This document shows, one piece after another, positions 23,226-33,432 of a stretch of DNA of 64,000 nucleotides. Position 1 is the first letter of the stretch, and each line of letters starts with the position of its first letter. The stretch spans positions 62,001 to 126,000 of the forward strand of contig RMBW01000059.1 of assembly GCA_004009845.1 (NCBI GenBank), in the 5' to 3' direction. The DNA is from Davidsoniella eucalypti. Its lineage: Eukaryota; Ascomycota; Sordariomycetes; Microascales; Ceratocystidaceae. The notes under the pieces are model-generated. The model was given only the letters and a program-made list of their open reading frames with translations. It ran no database searches and was not told the origin of the DNA. Made by a program: the position numbers and the translations under genes.

Positions 23226-24754
23226 TTACATAAAAATCCTACTTTAATGTACATTTGTACAATGTTGGTACTACTACATGTACGCAGAAAACAATATACA
23301 TTGCGAAGACTACATGTATTTATTTATATATTTATCATTTTACGTCTTTATGTGGATCACGTGTATCCGACCTTAGTGGATGGTTAGACGTCGAGGGACC
23401 CTCCTAATAGAGGTCCAGAAAATTAAAAACAGAATACGGAAGGATATTAGATGAGCCCCAAAAAGATTACATGCTTCTTTCATGACTATACTAGGGTTCT
23501 CATTAGAATCGACATGAACTCACCCATATAGTTATATGTATTTCGATTTTGTCGACACCACCTACCCTACTCACCAGGATGTTTGCAGATGTAAGCAAGG
23601 CCTCTTCCTGCTAGTGTAAGCTTGCTTACTCGAATTCCAAAATTGAGTTGGTCTTACACCTAGCCATAGTTATACGCGTGTCTGCAGATCACTAATCTGC
23701 TGGGTTCATAGATAGGCAAGCTGACGATAGCGCAATAAACTAGCAAGCCCGTCATACAACTGATATCGAGGTGTAATAAACTTCTCCAATAGAACATCGA
23801 CTCCTTTGAATGAAGACTAATAGTGATCTTTTACGCCCAGAAAAAGGGAGCGGCAGTCGGTGAATATGTGACACTGCCCCCATTGTTTTCAAACTTTCCC
23901 TAGCCTTTGTCCTCCCCCAGTTTGTCAAGCTGGCATGCCAGTTTTCAAAACAACGCACGAGCCATAGCTGTCTGCAATGCATTTTCAAGCCGTTTAACGC
24001 TATAGAGGCGGCATCGTAGTGTAGTAGCATGACATCTAGAGTCGTATTGGGAGTCTGTGCCCGTATGATCGGACATTATGATTTTGTTGGTTGAGTTGTA
24101 TGTAGGCTTTTGATTTCCCCTTCTCTTAGAATGTGTCTAGATAGTAGCAACAGCAGAAAATGGCGTAGCAATATCTTGTTGGATGGTAGATAGGGAAAGA
24201 AGAAAAAACAACAGCCAACAGTTTGTCGTTCGCAAGGCAAAGCAGTTTTTCCTGTTATTTTTAACAGCACTTAATCCCTCCGCCTCTTTTTGTCCGCATC
24301 CTTCTTTGAGAAAAACACAAAGAAATTTGACCGCTGTTGTTATAACTCAGCCTTGTTCCACTAAGAACTTCCTCAGCTTTTTATCATTGATAGTAGTTTC
24401 TACTACTACTACCTGTACTATCTCTTCTGCTTACTGTCTCATTCTATTCCTGGTGTCTTCTCCTCTTTTTTGAGTCGTCATCTTTGGTATTTCCTCCATT
24501 TCTACTAATATCTGACTAACCCATCTTGGGGTTGCTTAGAGTCCCACCCACGCCGTGCCGTCATTGAATTATCTCTGATAATTGATATCCAGCATTTCCT
24601 TTGTTTGTTCCTTTTTTGTCCTTTATATTGCACCTTCCCAATTTCTATAGCCCTCCAAACACTTGCTGTGCTTCATACAGCCTCATATTCATAACGCCAC
24701 TATTATATCACTGTCCAACATCGCACTGCAAGCTTCCAAATAACACTAGTAGCC
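23226..24754. other. Intergenic region with long pyrimidine-rich leader
   Basis: Downstream AT-rich flank of the kinase gene, then from about 24240 to 24720 a strongly C/T-rich stretch that is the likely promoter and 5' leader of the gene at 24755. Short ORFs here have no coding character. Confidence 0.45.
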
Positions 24755-26212
24755 ATGTCTCGACTTATGCGAAAGAAAGATGTCTTCACGGTCTGCACGC
24801 CGATTCCGAGCTTTATTCCCCGCCAGCTCGCCCTAGAGATCCTACATTCGCATTCCGAAGTCATCACTCTGAACCCGCTCGTTCTTTCACACAAGGCCAT
24901 CTCAGCCCCGCAAGATGCTGCAGCCGATGAGTATTTCTCTACATGGTACGAGATCACCGAGCGGATCCAATATGTCCCCGGGATGGGCAAGCTTGGCGCC
25001 GGAAAGATTAGCTTTAAGGGCTGCTTTCACAACACCTCTTGGGGTCTACAGACACATATATATGCGCCAATGAACATCGATCTGCGCAACAAGTACCGCA
25101 TCGCCGGTAACCAGCCTGGAGAGCCACCGGAGTCGTTCGAGCTCGGTCTGGCCAAGTACAATGTACCCCGCGAAGGCCTCTACTTGCGCGAAGATATCGA
25201 GATCAAGTGCAACGTCGCCGTCATGAGCTTTGTACGCACACAACTCAAGGCCGCGGGCAAGCAAATGGTGCAACGCATCATAAAGAAGGCTGAGCTTCTC
25301 GATGCCGGTGTGCTGCAGCAGATGCGGGAGGGTGGTTCGTTGCGCACTGTCAACCCTAATGATCGGTCTAATACTGCGGCCCAAGACGCCATTCTCCGCG
25401 GCGAAGCAGCACCGTATCCGCGCATAATGTCGCCGAGCTCGACGCACTCCAGCTCGCCGAACCCTCCCGCATATAGCTTCCCATCACCATCAATGAACCA
25501 GACGCAGTTCTCACCGCAGATGTTAGCGTCTACTAGCATCGAAAACCCGTCATACAGACACAGTCTCGGCAACTTCCGTCACTCATCACAATCGAATGTT
25601 GACGGAAGTCAGCAAAATGCCTATTTGCATCGATTGTCAAGTACTGGTCACAGTCACGGTCACGGCAACACTCATTCCTTCTCTCACTCGGGATTTCACT
25701 CCCAGCCGCAAGCTTATGAAATGCCCGGTGACACCACTTTTCTGGCATCGATGACCGGCCCCTTGCCGCATATTTCCCAGCCGCAGCCATCGCCGAGTTT
25801 CATATCTCCACAGCCGAGCCCAGCATTTTCTCAAACTTTCAGTGAGGGCAGCGGGTCTCAATCATGGCAACAAACACCACCGCACCCGTCTCCCGCGTTC
25901 CAGTCTTCGCCGTTCCCGTCACCGAGATTGTCACAGCAATCAACAAGCCATGGCCCGTTTTTGCAGCCACAAGCTAATTCTCAGCCTCCATCGTCTCACA
26001 AGTTTCTTGAACAGGTTCAAGAATCAACTCAGCCTGAACAGAAACAGCCACAAATGATTGAAGTCCCAAAGACTCGTATCATCAATAAGCCACCCTCCCT
26101 GGCGCTACATGATATCAAGAGTGTTGCCCTTGGTTCACCGGGGTTTGAAGCGGAGCTGGAAGCTTCGAGTGAGAAGCCACCACCCGTCCCTGGAAAGTCG
26201 GCTGTGGCTTGA
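24755..26212 (+). CDS. DUF7053-like fungal protein with Pro/Ser/Gln-rich tail
   Basis: Single-exon 485-aa protein. The first ~180 residues form a folded domain (IPRQLALEILHSHSEVI, YEITERIQYVPGMGKLGAGKISFKGCFHN, GLQTHIYAPMNIDLRNKYRIAGN, then a C-terminal helix) that I recognise as the DUF7053 type widespread in Pezizomycotina; the overall shape recalls START/SRPBCC-like lipid-binding folds, but that is a guess. Residues ~200-460 are disordered, rich in Pro, Ser, Gln and His, with repeated PSP-hydrophobic units (PSPSFISPQPSPAFS, HPSPAFQSSPFPSPRLS) and a His/Gly/Ser patch. The tail ends KPPPVPGKSAVA, a possible SH3-binding polyproline. No signal peptide or membrane helix. Function unknown. Confident it is a gene, moderate about the family label. 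Confidence 0.75.
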   Translation: MSRLMRKKDVFTVCTPIPSFIPRQLALEILHSHSEVITLNPLVLSHKAISAPQDAAADEYFSTWYEITERIQYVPGMGKLGAGKISFKGCFHNTSWGLQTHIYAPMNIDLRNKYRIAGNQPGEPPESFELGLAKYNVPREGLYLREDIEIKCNVAVMSFVRTQLKAAGKQMVQRIIKKAELLDAGVLQQMREGGSLRTVNPNDRSNTAAQDAILRGEAAPYPRIMSPSSTHSSSPNPPAYSFPSPSMNQTQFSPQMLASTSIENPSYRHSLGNFRHSSQSNVDGSQQNAYLHRLSSTGHSHGHGNTHSFSHSGFHSQPQAYEMPGDTTFLASMTGPLPHISQPQPSPSFISPQPSPAFSQTFSEGSGSQSWQQTPPHPSPAFQSSPFPSPRLSQQSTSHGPFLQPQANSQPPSSHKFLEQVQESTQPEQKQPQMIEVPKTRIINKPPSLALHDIKSVALGSPGFEAELEASSEKPPPVPGKSAVA

Positions 26213-27225
26213 CGGTTGGCATAGTTATACTGATATATATGGTCAGTCAAATTTGATGTCTTGTTAGAAGGCTATTTCCCTTGTACTCGGGAAATACTAC
26301 GATGAAACCTTCCAAGTGTTCCTGGAGACATTCATATGAAACGACCCGTTTTCACGGATCAAGGGAAGGATTTCGGATGATATTGTTCTCATGATTTTCC
26401 GCTCATCCTCTATATACCAATTTTTTTATGAAAAAATTTAATATCATGCTCTTATATTCTTGTTTTATTTTCATCTTCGAACACAGAACACCATGTTCTT
26501 AGACGTTGAGGCTTCTCTGATTCACTGTTATATGGCCATATAGCCAAACGACGGAACGAATGAGTTTCTTGTCCTTATAGTTGTTTGATCTCGTCTGGCT
26601 ATACCTACATCAGGCAGCTTATTTTGTTTGTTGTAGATAAGGTTAAATTCAAGAAACCCATGATCCTTGAAAACATAACGGTTATCAATAAAGCAAATGA
26701 TTTTATTACTTAACGTCTACCTACCATTATTTAGCAGCAATACGATGCCATATTCCGGGTAGAAGCGGCAGGTTGATGTCACCTTCCAACCAACTCCCGA
26801 GCAGCCAGCAAATGCGGGTGTGCGTAGACCGAACTTCTCTTATGACTTTTTAGGGTCTAGCACTGAGGAGGCCAAGAGAGTTCTCTGTCTAGCACAACCC
26901 GAGGGTAAGCCTGCGGGGTTCCAGGGTTGGCTACCTGGTGTTTTTACCGTACAACACAGACTATGAAAAGCTAGTCCGAAAGGCCGGTGGTTGTCGGCAT
27001 GGCACGGGGGGCTTGACTCGGCGGATTACGCGTGGTTCTGTCCTTTCTCTGGGCGATAGCTGTTGGTGTACTTTTCCGAATTTTCCTCCTCTCCTAGCTG
27101 GGGAAAGACAAAAGGGCTGGGTATCCGGAACCTTCAAAAAGGTTGTCCTCCGACTGTGAGTGTGGCTCCCTGAGGTGAGTGATTGACTCAGGAGACTAAC
27201 GATCGAAAAGGTGCGGGGTCGGTCG
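26213..27225. other. Intergenic region; right half is a GC-richer island with a relic open frame
   Basis: 26213-26730 is AT-rich 3' flank. From about 26750 the composition becomes GC-richer than other intergenic DNA. A 67-codon frame without ATG (26763-26966) reads like former coding sequence (TEEAKRVLCLAQPEGKPAGF), but I cannot match it to a family. Confidence 0.4.
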
Positions 27226-27325
27226 CTGGTGAGAACATCCCTCGAGAGGGGAAATCGGGCTCAAGGCCTCACGAAACGGTGCTTCAAAGACGACAAGTGT
27301 CGAAATAGAAAACGAGAATGGACAG
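27226..27325 (+). repeat. Left arm of ~100-bp imperfect inverted repeat flanking tRNA-Ala
   Basis: CTGGTGAGAACATCCCTCG...TCGGGCTCAAGGCCTCA aligns along about 100 bp with the reverse complement of 27614-27717. The outer half is nearly identical apart from a short indel-rich patch; the inner half is more diverged but keeps GACAAG-GTC and ends in TGGACAG, the reverse complement of the tRNA acceptor 3' end. Confidence 0.8.
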
Positions 27326-27481
27326 CAGCATTGGGGATATGTGCTGGTCGCTCTTAAAACCCACGACGAAGGGGAAAAATTCGTCTTTGGACGGAGGGGG
27401 AGGTACTCGAACTCAAAGGTACCCCCCCGAGGGTTGTAGGAGGGAAGGTTCGGGAAGGTTGCCCCGTTTGGCCCGCGTACC

Positions 27482-27491
27482 GTCACGTGAC
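27482..27491. promoter_or_regulatory. Palindromic E-box GTCACGTGAC
   Basis: A perfect 10-bp palindrome containing CACGTG, the core bound by bHLH factors such as Cbf1. It lies 45 bp upstream of the tRNA. An identical decamer occurs at 27900-27909. Function inferred from sequence only. Confidence 0.4.
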
Positions 27492-27535
27492 AAGGAGCTC
27501 TTAGTGCTAGATAAGAGAGCCAAATACTGTGAATT

Positions 27536-27620
27536 GGGCGGTTGGTTTAGGGGTATAACGTTTGCTTCGCATCTTCTGCGAACCTGCGAAAGGTCACGGG
27601 TTCGATTCCCGTACTGTCCA
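27536..27620 (+). tRNA. tRNA-Ala (anticodon CGC) with 13-nt intron
   Basis: The sequence folds as a tRNA: 7-bp acceptor stem (GGGCGGT with ACTGTCC), including the G3:U70 pair that specifies alanine; D arm GTT...AAC with GG in the loop; anticodon stem TTTGC/GCGAA; loop TTCGCA-T with anticodon CGC; T arm ACGGG-TTCGATT-CCCGT; discriminator A27620. An intron at 27572-27584 interrupts the loop after position 37, the usual eukaryotic site, and its TGCG pairs with anticodon CGCA, as in many nuclear tRNA introns. A T-run at 27625 can end Pol III transcription. The internal A and B boxes are present. An intronless reading with anticodon CTT needs an impossible D-arm spacing, so it is rejected. Confidence 0.9.
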
Positions 27621-27717
27621 CTTCTTTTTATCTTTTTAGACGCTTGTCTTTATTGATGCATCGAGTTATGAGGCCTTGAGCCCGACTCCTTCCCAACCCG
27701 AGGGATGTTCTCACCAG
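27614..27717 (-). repeat. Right arm of ~100-bp imperfect inverted repeat, overlapping the tRNA 3' end
   Basis: Partner of 27226-27325 in opposite orientation. Its inner end is the last seven bases of the tRNA-Ala gene and the rest is its 3' flank. Confidence 0.8.
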
Positions 27718-30204
27718 GCCTGGAGGCTCACTGAATAGTGAGGATCGTAGCTCGACTTAGGGAATTGGTTTTGAGGAGGCACAGTTTTTTTTGCTGCTCT
27801 TAGTGGAGATATGGACCGCTAGTTCTTCACGGGACTTTAAATATACAAATCCGGCGTCGTATGATCTTAGTGATTCAGGTAGACGTTAGATAGAATCAAG
27901 TCACGTGACGGTAATTTGGTCACATATATATATATGTATTGTGTGTAATGTTATTTTCAAGACACGTAGAGAGAATGTAGCATGTCTAGTACATTGCATT
28001 GACAAGTACAGATGCGTGCTTATAATAAGCATATAGGATTGCCCATGTAAATAATGTACCGTGTGAAGGACCATCCCTTGGTGTCAAGGAGAATTATCTT
28101 CAAATAATAGTTGTAGATACTGGCGTAACAGCTAAAGAAGTAACCCAATACTGGCTGTGCAAATTAAATAATATTGCACGTGATAGCTCGATGTTGCGAA
28201 TTGCGCCTAGGTTCCAAAGAACTGGCCGTTGTTGTTAATGAACAATCTTCGAGAAATTGAAAAGTGTGATCCAAGTCATGGAACCTGACAAAAAAAGATG
28301 CCAATGTTTAATCACTAAGGCACATAAATCCGAGTATAGATACATTCTCAGATATCCCGAAGGGTCAAAAGAATTGAATCATGGCTCCATGAATGGCTGT
28401 ACAAAAGCCATATATAACTAGATTGGGAGTACACTGTGCTGTGCCTTGTAGGCCCAGCTATGGCTGTGTTTTGTTTCAAATCAAAACATTCTCTAGCCCA
28501 TGAAAGGGCGGCTAGCATAAGATGATAGAATGATGGCAGTGGTGGCATTAACACACCCAAAGAACGGATGTAGTTCTTTCTGAAAGAACTAAGTGAGTTG
28601 GAATTAGGCGCACATCACGTATCAGCACCATTGGCGGCAAACGCTACGCTGTGCTGCCACCATGATGATCGGCACCATGAAGTCAGACTGACCTGTATAC
28701 TGTTTGAGAAACTGGAATGCACGTTTTATCATCCATAGTAGCAGAGTAAAAGGAGCAGAAATTGTGCCTATCTATTAATCATATAGTTGGCGTTTAATTC
28801 GAGCTGTGGACATGTATTGGGTTTTGATAGCAGTGCCCGGCTCCACGGTAATTAACATCAAACAGACACTGTTGTTGTTCTTCCCGACTCCGTCGCGTAG
28901 GTTATAGTACAAAACAGGAGGGCTTGTATATGTAGGTAGATAAAGCTATGAACATTACAACTTATCAACTAATAAGCTTGAATGCTTGCTTAGTATTCCT
29001 TTTACTTTAGTCTTGTGGAGATATGGCCCCTGAGCTTGCTTTGCTGTTGATCAGTGGGGGATCAAGACAGACAAAAACCCTATGACGTGAAATTGGAAAG
29101 TGAAATAAATTGGAAATGACCAAGTCAAAGGAATTATTATCCCCTCCCAACTGAGGATTGAAACAAGAGATCTGCGAGGGGAGAGCAAGAAAGAAAGATA
29201 ACCAACGAAGGCACCAAAAAAGGCTTGTTAATCCCAGTAATGGTGTAAGTCTAAAAGCCTAAATGGAGTTAAACTATCAACTTCTCATCTACACAACACA
29301 GAAAAGGGCCACAGAGACCGTATAGGTTTCTACACGGTGATACCAGTGCAACACCTTAGGCACTGCAATGTCTTTGCTGGAGGCTTTTCAATCGTGCCGC
29401 TGTTGGATTGCATAACTGAAAATGAGCGTCTCGGACTTTTTTTATTAAATGGAATGCTATCACGCCTAAATGGACTGTGGGGAGTCCCAATATCAGATAG
29501 AGCCGCTTTCTACTTGTAGTGAATGATATGGTTAACAACCTGATAAACACTGTCAAAAGTATCAGCGTTTAGAAACAACCAGAGGCCTTCATGCCCTCTT
29601 GCTGCCCTCCTTCTTGGCACCATATATTATCTTGATAGTCAAGATTTTGGCATCGTGCGCATACTTTGATTAACTGTGTAGGTACTAGGAGTCTAACTAT
29701 CAATCGATCTAGCTTCGTGCACCTTGGCTGGGTATATTTACTTAGTCGATGGTTGGTACAAATCAGGAGTAACTGTAGCGAAGTCTCTTTGATCTGCTAA
29801 TGATTTCTTGAATTTGAATTGTCCGAATGAAATCACAGTGTTTATGTATAGTATAGCCAAGTAAGCCTGTAAGTATGTAAATGTGCGAGCTCCCTCGGTA
29901 TTTGTGCCATAGGTATTCCCTTCTTGCTTCTCATCGTCCATTTTCTTCGTCTCTTTGGTAGATATCCTCAAAGTCGTGATAGTTGAAAGTCACGTGGAAC
30001 ATAACAGCTGGCTGTTTGTTTCTTCATTCAATAAGGAAACACCCCATTTCGGTTGCAAACTTGGTAGCTGCCTACTTTGGGCATTGTTGCTATCGTGGCA
30101 CAACTTGGATAGACTTATCGATATTCTATCTACTTCAACAACCGAATCGTCTGCTGGTGACCAACACTACTCAACTAAGAACACTTGTTGACCGACTTTA
30201 CATC
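27718..30204. other. Intergenic region upstream of the acyltransferase gene
   Basis: AT-rich, 2.5 kb, with a second GTCACGTGAC palindrome at 27900-27909, a short (AT)n run near 27923, and a CACGTG at about 29991 in the acyltransferase upstream region. Short ORFs only. The frame open from 29983 into the gene lacks protein character before 30205. Confidence 0.45.
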
Positions 30205-31719
30205 ATGGCTCTAGCTAGAGCTGTTCCAGTCTACAAATCGGCAGGTTTAATCCTAGTTTCGGTTTTATATGCTCTTCTGCCGACTTTTATCAGTGATCGT
30301 CTCGCCAATGACCGTCCGAAAACAGCACCTCGACTCCATCCAACATCACACCTTGATGGTCTACGCGGCTTAGCTTCATGGGTAGTTTTTGCCTATCACT
30401 ACACCGATTACAACCACAAATCATTCCTTCCTCCATATGGCTCGAACCCAGAGGATATTGGCTCTTCGTGGCTTCAACTGCCCTTGATCCGGATACTCTA
30501 TTCTGGCCCACCAATGGTACATATCTTCTTCATTATATCTGGCTTTGCCCTTGCTTTCCGCCCTCTTCGCGAGCTCTATGAGTCGTCATCTTCTCATCAA
30601 CGCCCTACTTCGCCCGGCATATCACGTTGCCATAGTGCTATTGCTTCAGCCACATTTCGCAGGCCTTTCAGACTACTAATCCCATGTATGGCCCAAACAC
30701 TCATCACGGTCATAATCTTGCAGTCTGGGGTCAACAGTGGCTGGAAGAGACCGGAGGAGACTCTTTCATTGCAACTGAAGGATTGGGTTGATGATGGCAT
30801 CTATAATATTGGCTGGCCGTGGATGTGGGATGAGGGAACGCCAAAGAGTAGATACAATCCTCATCTATGGACTATTCCCATTGAGCTATCCCATTCCCTC
30901 CTTCTTTTTCTTGTCATCATGGGAATATCACGCCTACGGACCGGTAGAGTTCGCCGGATCGTGATGGTTGTGCTCATGTTGAACACTATTTTCATCAGTG
31001 GCCATTGGGCCGCGTTCGAGTTCCTAGCAGGTGCTTTTCTTGCGGACCTTCATTTAGCGAAAGATTTTGAGTCGCGTGAAGGCTATGAAACCTTGATATC
31101 CCCCGTACTGGGTTCAACTGAGCGGTATAAGGAAGATAGTATCGGAATGTGTGCCGTATTCAAAAGCATTCTGTGCTTCCTAGCTTTAGTATTTTCAGGT
31201 ATAATCATATCGTATCCACTCCGGAAGGGCGATATGACCGAGGATTACATATACCTTTCGAATACCGTACCGCCTATGTTTGATGAGGATCATGGTGTTC
31301 GTTTTTGGTACGCTATCGGCGCGTTCTTGACCGTCTGGGCATGCTCAAACATTCGCATCACCAAGCGTATCCTAAATAGCGGCATTGCACAATATGCTGG
31401 CAAGACTAGCTTTGCCTTCTACATTCTACAGCACACTGTCCTTAACTTGTTTCAACACCGTACCCTTGGCTCTGATTTCCGACCAGCAACTGAGGACCGC
31501 CCCGCAGAACCGGGTTGGGGTATCCGAGGTCTCACGGGCCAACAAAACCAAATTCAGCGAACGGCCTGCTGGGCTATTGGTCTCGTCATTTTAGGTATGC
31601 TTGTTATAATCGTTTCTGATATCTTCACCCGGTTAGTTGATGGGCCTATTGTGAGAGCGGTACGGAAGATTGAGCGATGGGCGTTCGCACACGACGAAGA
31701 GACCCGATTTGAGAAATAG
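30205..31719 (+). CDS. Membrane acyltransferase-3 (AT3/OafA-type) protein
   Basis: Single-exon 504-aa polytopic protein. The N-terminus has one hydrophobic segment (LILVSVLYALLPTFI), then the family signature HLDGLRGLASWVVFAYHYT (~50-68) with the Arg-x10-His pair thought to act in acyl transfer. Several further membrane helices follow (ILYSGPPMVHIFFIISGFALAFRPL, LLLFLVIMGISRL, ILCFLALVFSGIIISY, FAFYILQHTVLNLF, AIGLVILGMLVIIVSDIF). AT3 proteins move acyl groups across or at membranes onto sugars, lipids or secondary metabolites. No biosynthetic partner lies nearby, so the substrate is open. Start at ATG 30205 gives the usual short N-terminus; the upstream extension is unlikely. Membrane likely ER or plasma membrane. 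Confidence 0.85.
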   Translation: MALARAVPVYKSAGLILVSVLYALLPTFISDRLANDRPKTAPRLHPTSHLDGLRGLASWVVFAYHYTDYNHKSFLPPYGSNPEDIGSSWLQLPLIRILYSGPPMVHIFFIISGFALAFRPLRELYESSSSHQRPTSPGISRCHSAIASATFRRPFRLLIPCMAQTLITVIILQSGVNSGWKRPEETLSLQLKDWVDDGIYNIGWPWMWDEGTPKSRYNPHLWTIPIELSHSLLLFLVIMGISRLRTGRVRRIVMVVLMLNTIFISGHWAAFEFLAGAFLADLHLAKDFESREGYETLISPVLGSTERYKEDSIGMCAVFKSILCFLALVFSGIIISYPLRKGDMTEDYIYLSNTVPPMFDEDHGVRFWYAIGAFLTVWACSNIRITKRILNSGIAQYAGKTSFAFYILQHTVLNLFQHRTLGSDFRPATEDRPAEPGWGIRGLTGQQNQIQRTACWAIGLVILGMLVIIVSDIFTRLVDGPIVRAVRKIERWAFAHDEETRFEK

Positions 31720-33432
31720 CTGGTTGTTGCTGGTTTATAGCGTCGTGTTTATCGTATATTTCGTTTGTATCCAATCTATCGTTAGTTCCAGAGTTTTGTT
31801 GTCGTAGGTTCATTTACACTTCAATAGAATATATCTTCAATATATTCTTAAGCAAGATAAAGAGCATCTGAATTACCTTCTTCCTACAACTTATGATTTT
31901 AATGTAGGGTTAATGAGGTAAATTGGCAATAGGTCATGGCTTACAAACTGTATTTTTTGCCCACTACGAGAGATAGGTTTGCCGCGGAAAGCTGTAGTTG
32001 TTTATAATATCATTACCAAACAGTTTGCGTCCAAATAGCAATCTACGATGTACAAGCGCTGATTTGACATCGGAAATAATAACACCCAGCATTGGGGTCA
32101 CTACCACACTGAAGTTTCTGCTTCGGGACTCTGACAGACTGCATAGAAAGAAAAAGAACCAAAGTGAGAATATCATCCAATAACATGGCTTTCTATTATG
32201 TAAATATGAATATTGATCAGTCTCTTGTAGCAAATGGTGGTGTAACGATAGCCTGGTGATTTTTGAACCCTTAGACTAGTTGCATGCGGGCTTTGTTACT
32301 TGTCATTGTCTGATAAGCGTTGGCGGGCATGGCTGTATCGGGAGCTTCCGGGCCAATCAACAGGAAAGGAAAAGAGATCTATTAGGCCTACTGAGCCCTG
32401 GTTCGATATTAATTTGTTGTAGGTTTTGTGTTTTTTGCTCTGATAAATCAACACAAAACACACATACCAGCAACTGTACAGATATCGGTTACTTCTCGCT
32501 TCTCTCTTCTTTCCTTCTTTTTATGCTGCATCGATTCCTAAGAAGCTGCATCTGTTGCGTTTTTATTGCCAGTCTTGATCAGTACGGGTGGGTCTTTCTT
32601 CGGCCACTACCAAGACTTTTAGCTTCCCCAGACTATCAAACAAAGCAACCGTCCCCGATTTGTTTTCCGCCCATAGTCATAGTTGACGGCGTTATTTTTC
32701 GGTGGCACGATATCAATCGAATTGCCCGGATAGGCCTAGCTAGTTTCGGGTGTTTTTCTTTTCGGTGCAGGAAAGCCCCCTCTTTCCCACCAATTTCCGC
32801 ATCTTGGGACTCATTTTCACACGCTACCATACAGATACAACTAATCACGCTAGTATTGACAGGCTCTTGGCTCTCTTATCGTTGAATCATTTCCCGTGGT
32901 CAGCAACACCATTACAACGCATATTTTCAAGTTGTTGTGCCCTTTCCTATTGTAGCGCTCCTATTTGTTCTCGAGTTTCGACCCGTAACTTCTAACTTGC
33001 GGACTTCACAATCACGCAACATTCCCAATCTCAATCTCAATCTCATCCACTTTCATTTCCACCGTGATTCGTTTTCTTTTCCAGCGGGCCTTTTTTCCGA
33101 TATCCCACATCCTTCTTGCCTGGGCGTCATCATCGCCTTTATCCTCCCTTCTTCTAAGTAGCACCGCCAGCCAGCAATCCATCATCTCTCTAGAAAGCTG
33201 CTAGTCGTGCCGCCCGCCTTGAGCAATTCGTTGATAATATCTACTACCTATTTCATCATTTTCTTCCGCCCTGTACCTGTGTACCATAATACTAGTCCTG
33301 ACCTAACGTATCTGTTCCATCATCTCCATTCGTTTATCCAGAGATACCCTGCTCGTCGCTTCTTCCACTGTTGTGGGCTGTCTGCTCGCATATTTGGCCT
33401 TTGCTTTAGCCTTCCTATCTTTTCATCATCGA
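31720..33432. other. Intergenic region and long leader of the Zn2Cys6 gene
   Basis: Acyltransferase 3' flank, then from about 32450 C/T-rich sequence leading into the regulator gene, with several short upstream ORFs. A 201-codon frame at 32280-32885 starts at a TTG and lacks recognisable domains; it is about what chance would give in 64 kb. Confidence 0.45.

Noticed and set aside
32280..32885. 201-codon ORF before the Zn2Cys6 gene
   Set aside because: Starts at a non-ATG codon, no domain, Cys/Phe/Ser-rich composition of C/T-rich leader DNA; a frame this long is roughly expected once by chance in the window.
33373..33432. Upstream in-frame start of the Zn2Cys6 protein (MGCLLAYLAFALAF...)
   Set aside because: Would place a hydrophobic signal-like segment before a nuclear zinc cluster; MTTRPPARG at 33433 is the sensible start.
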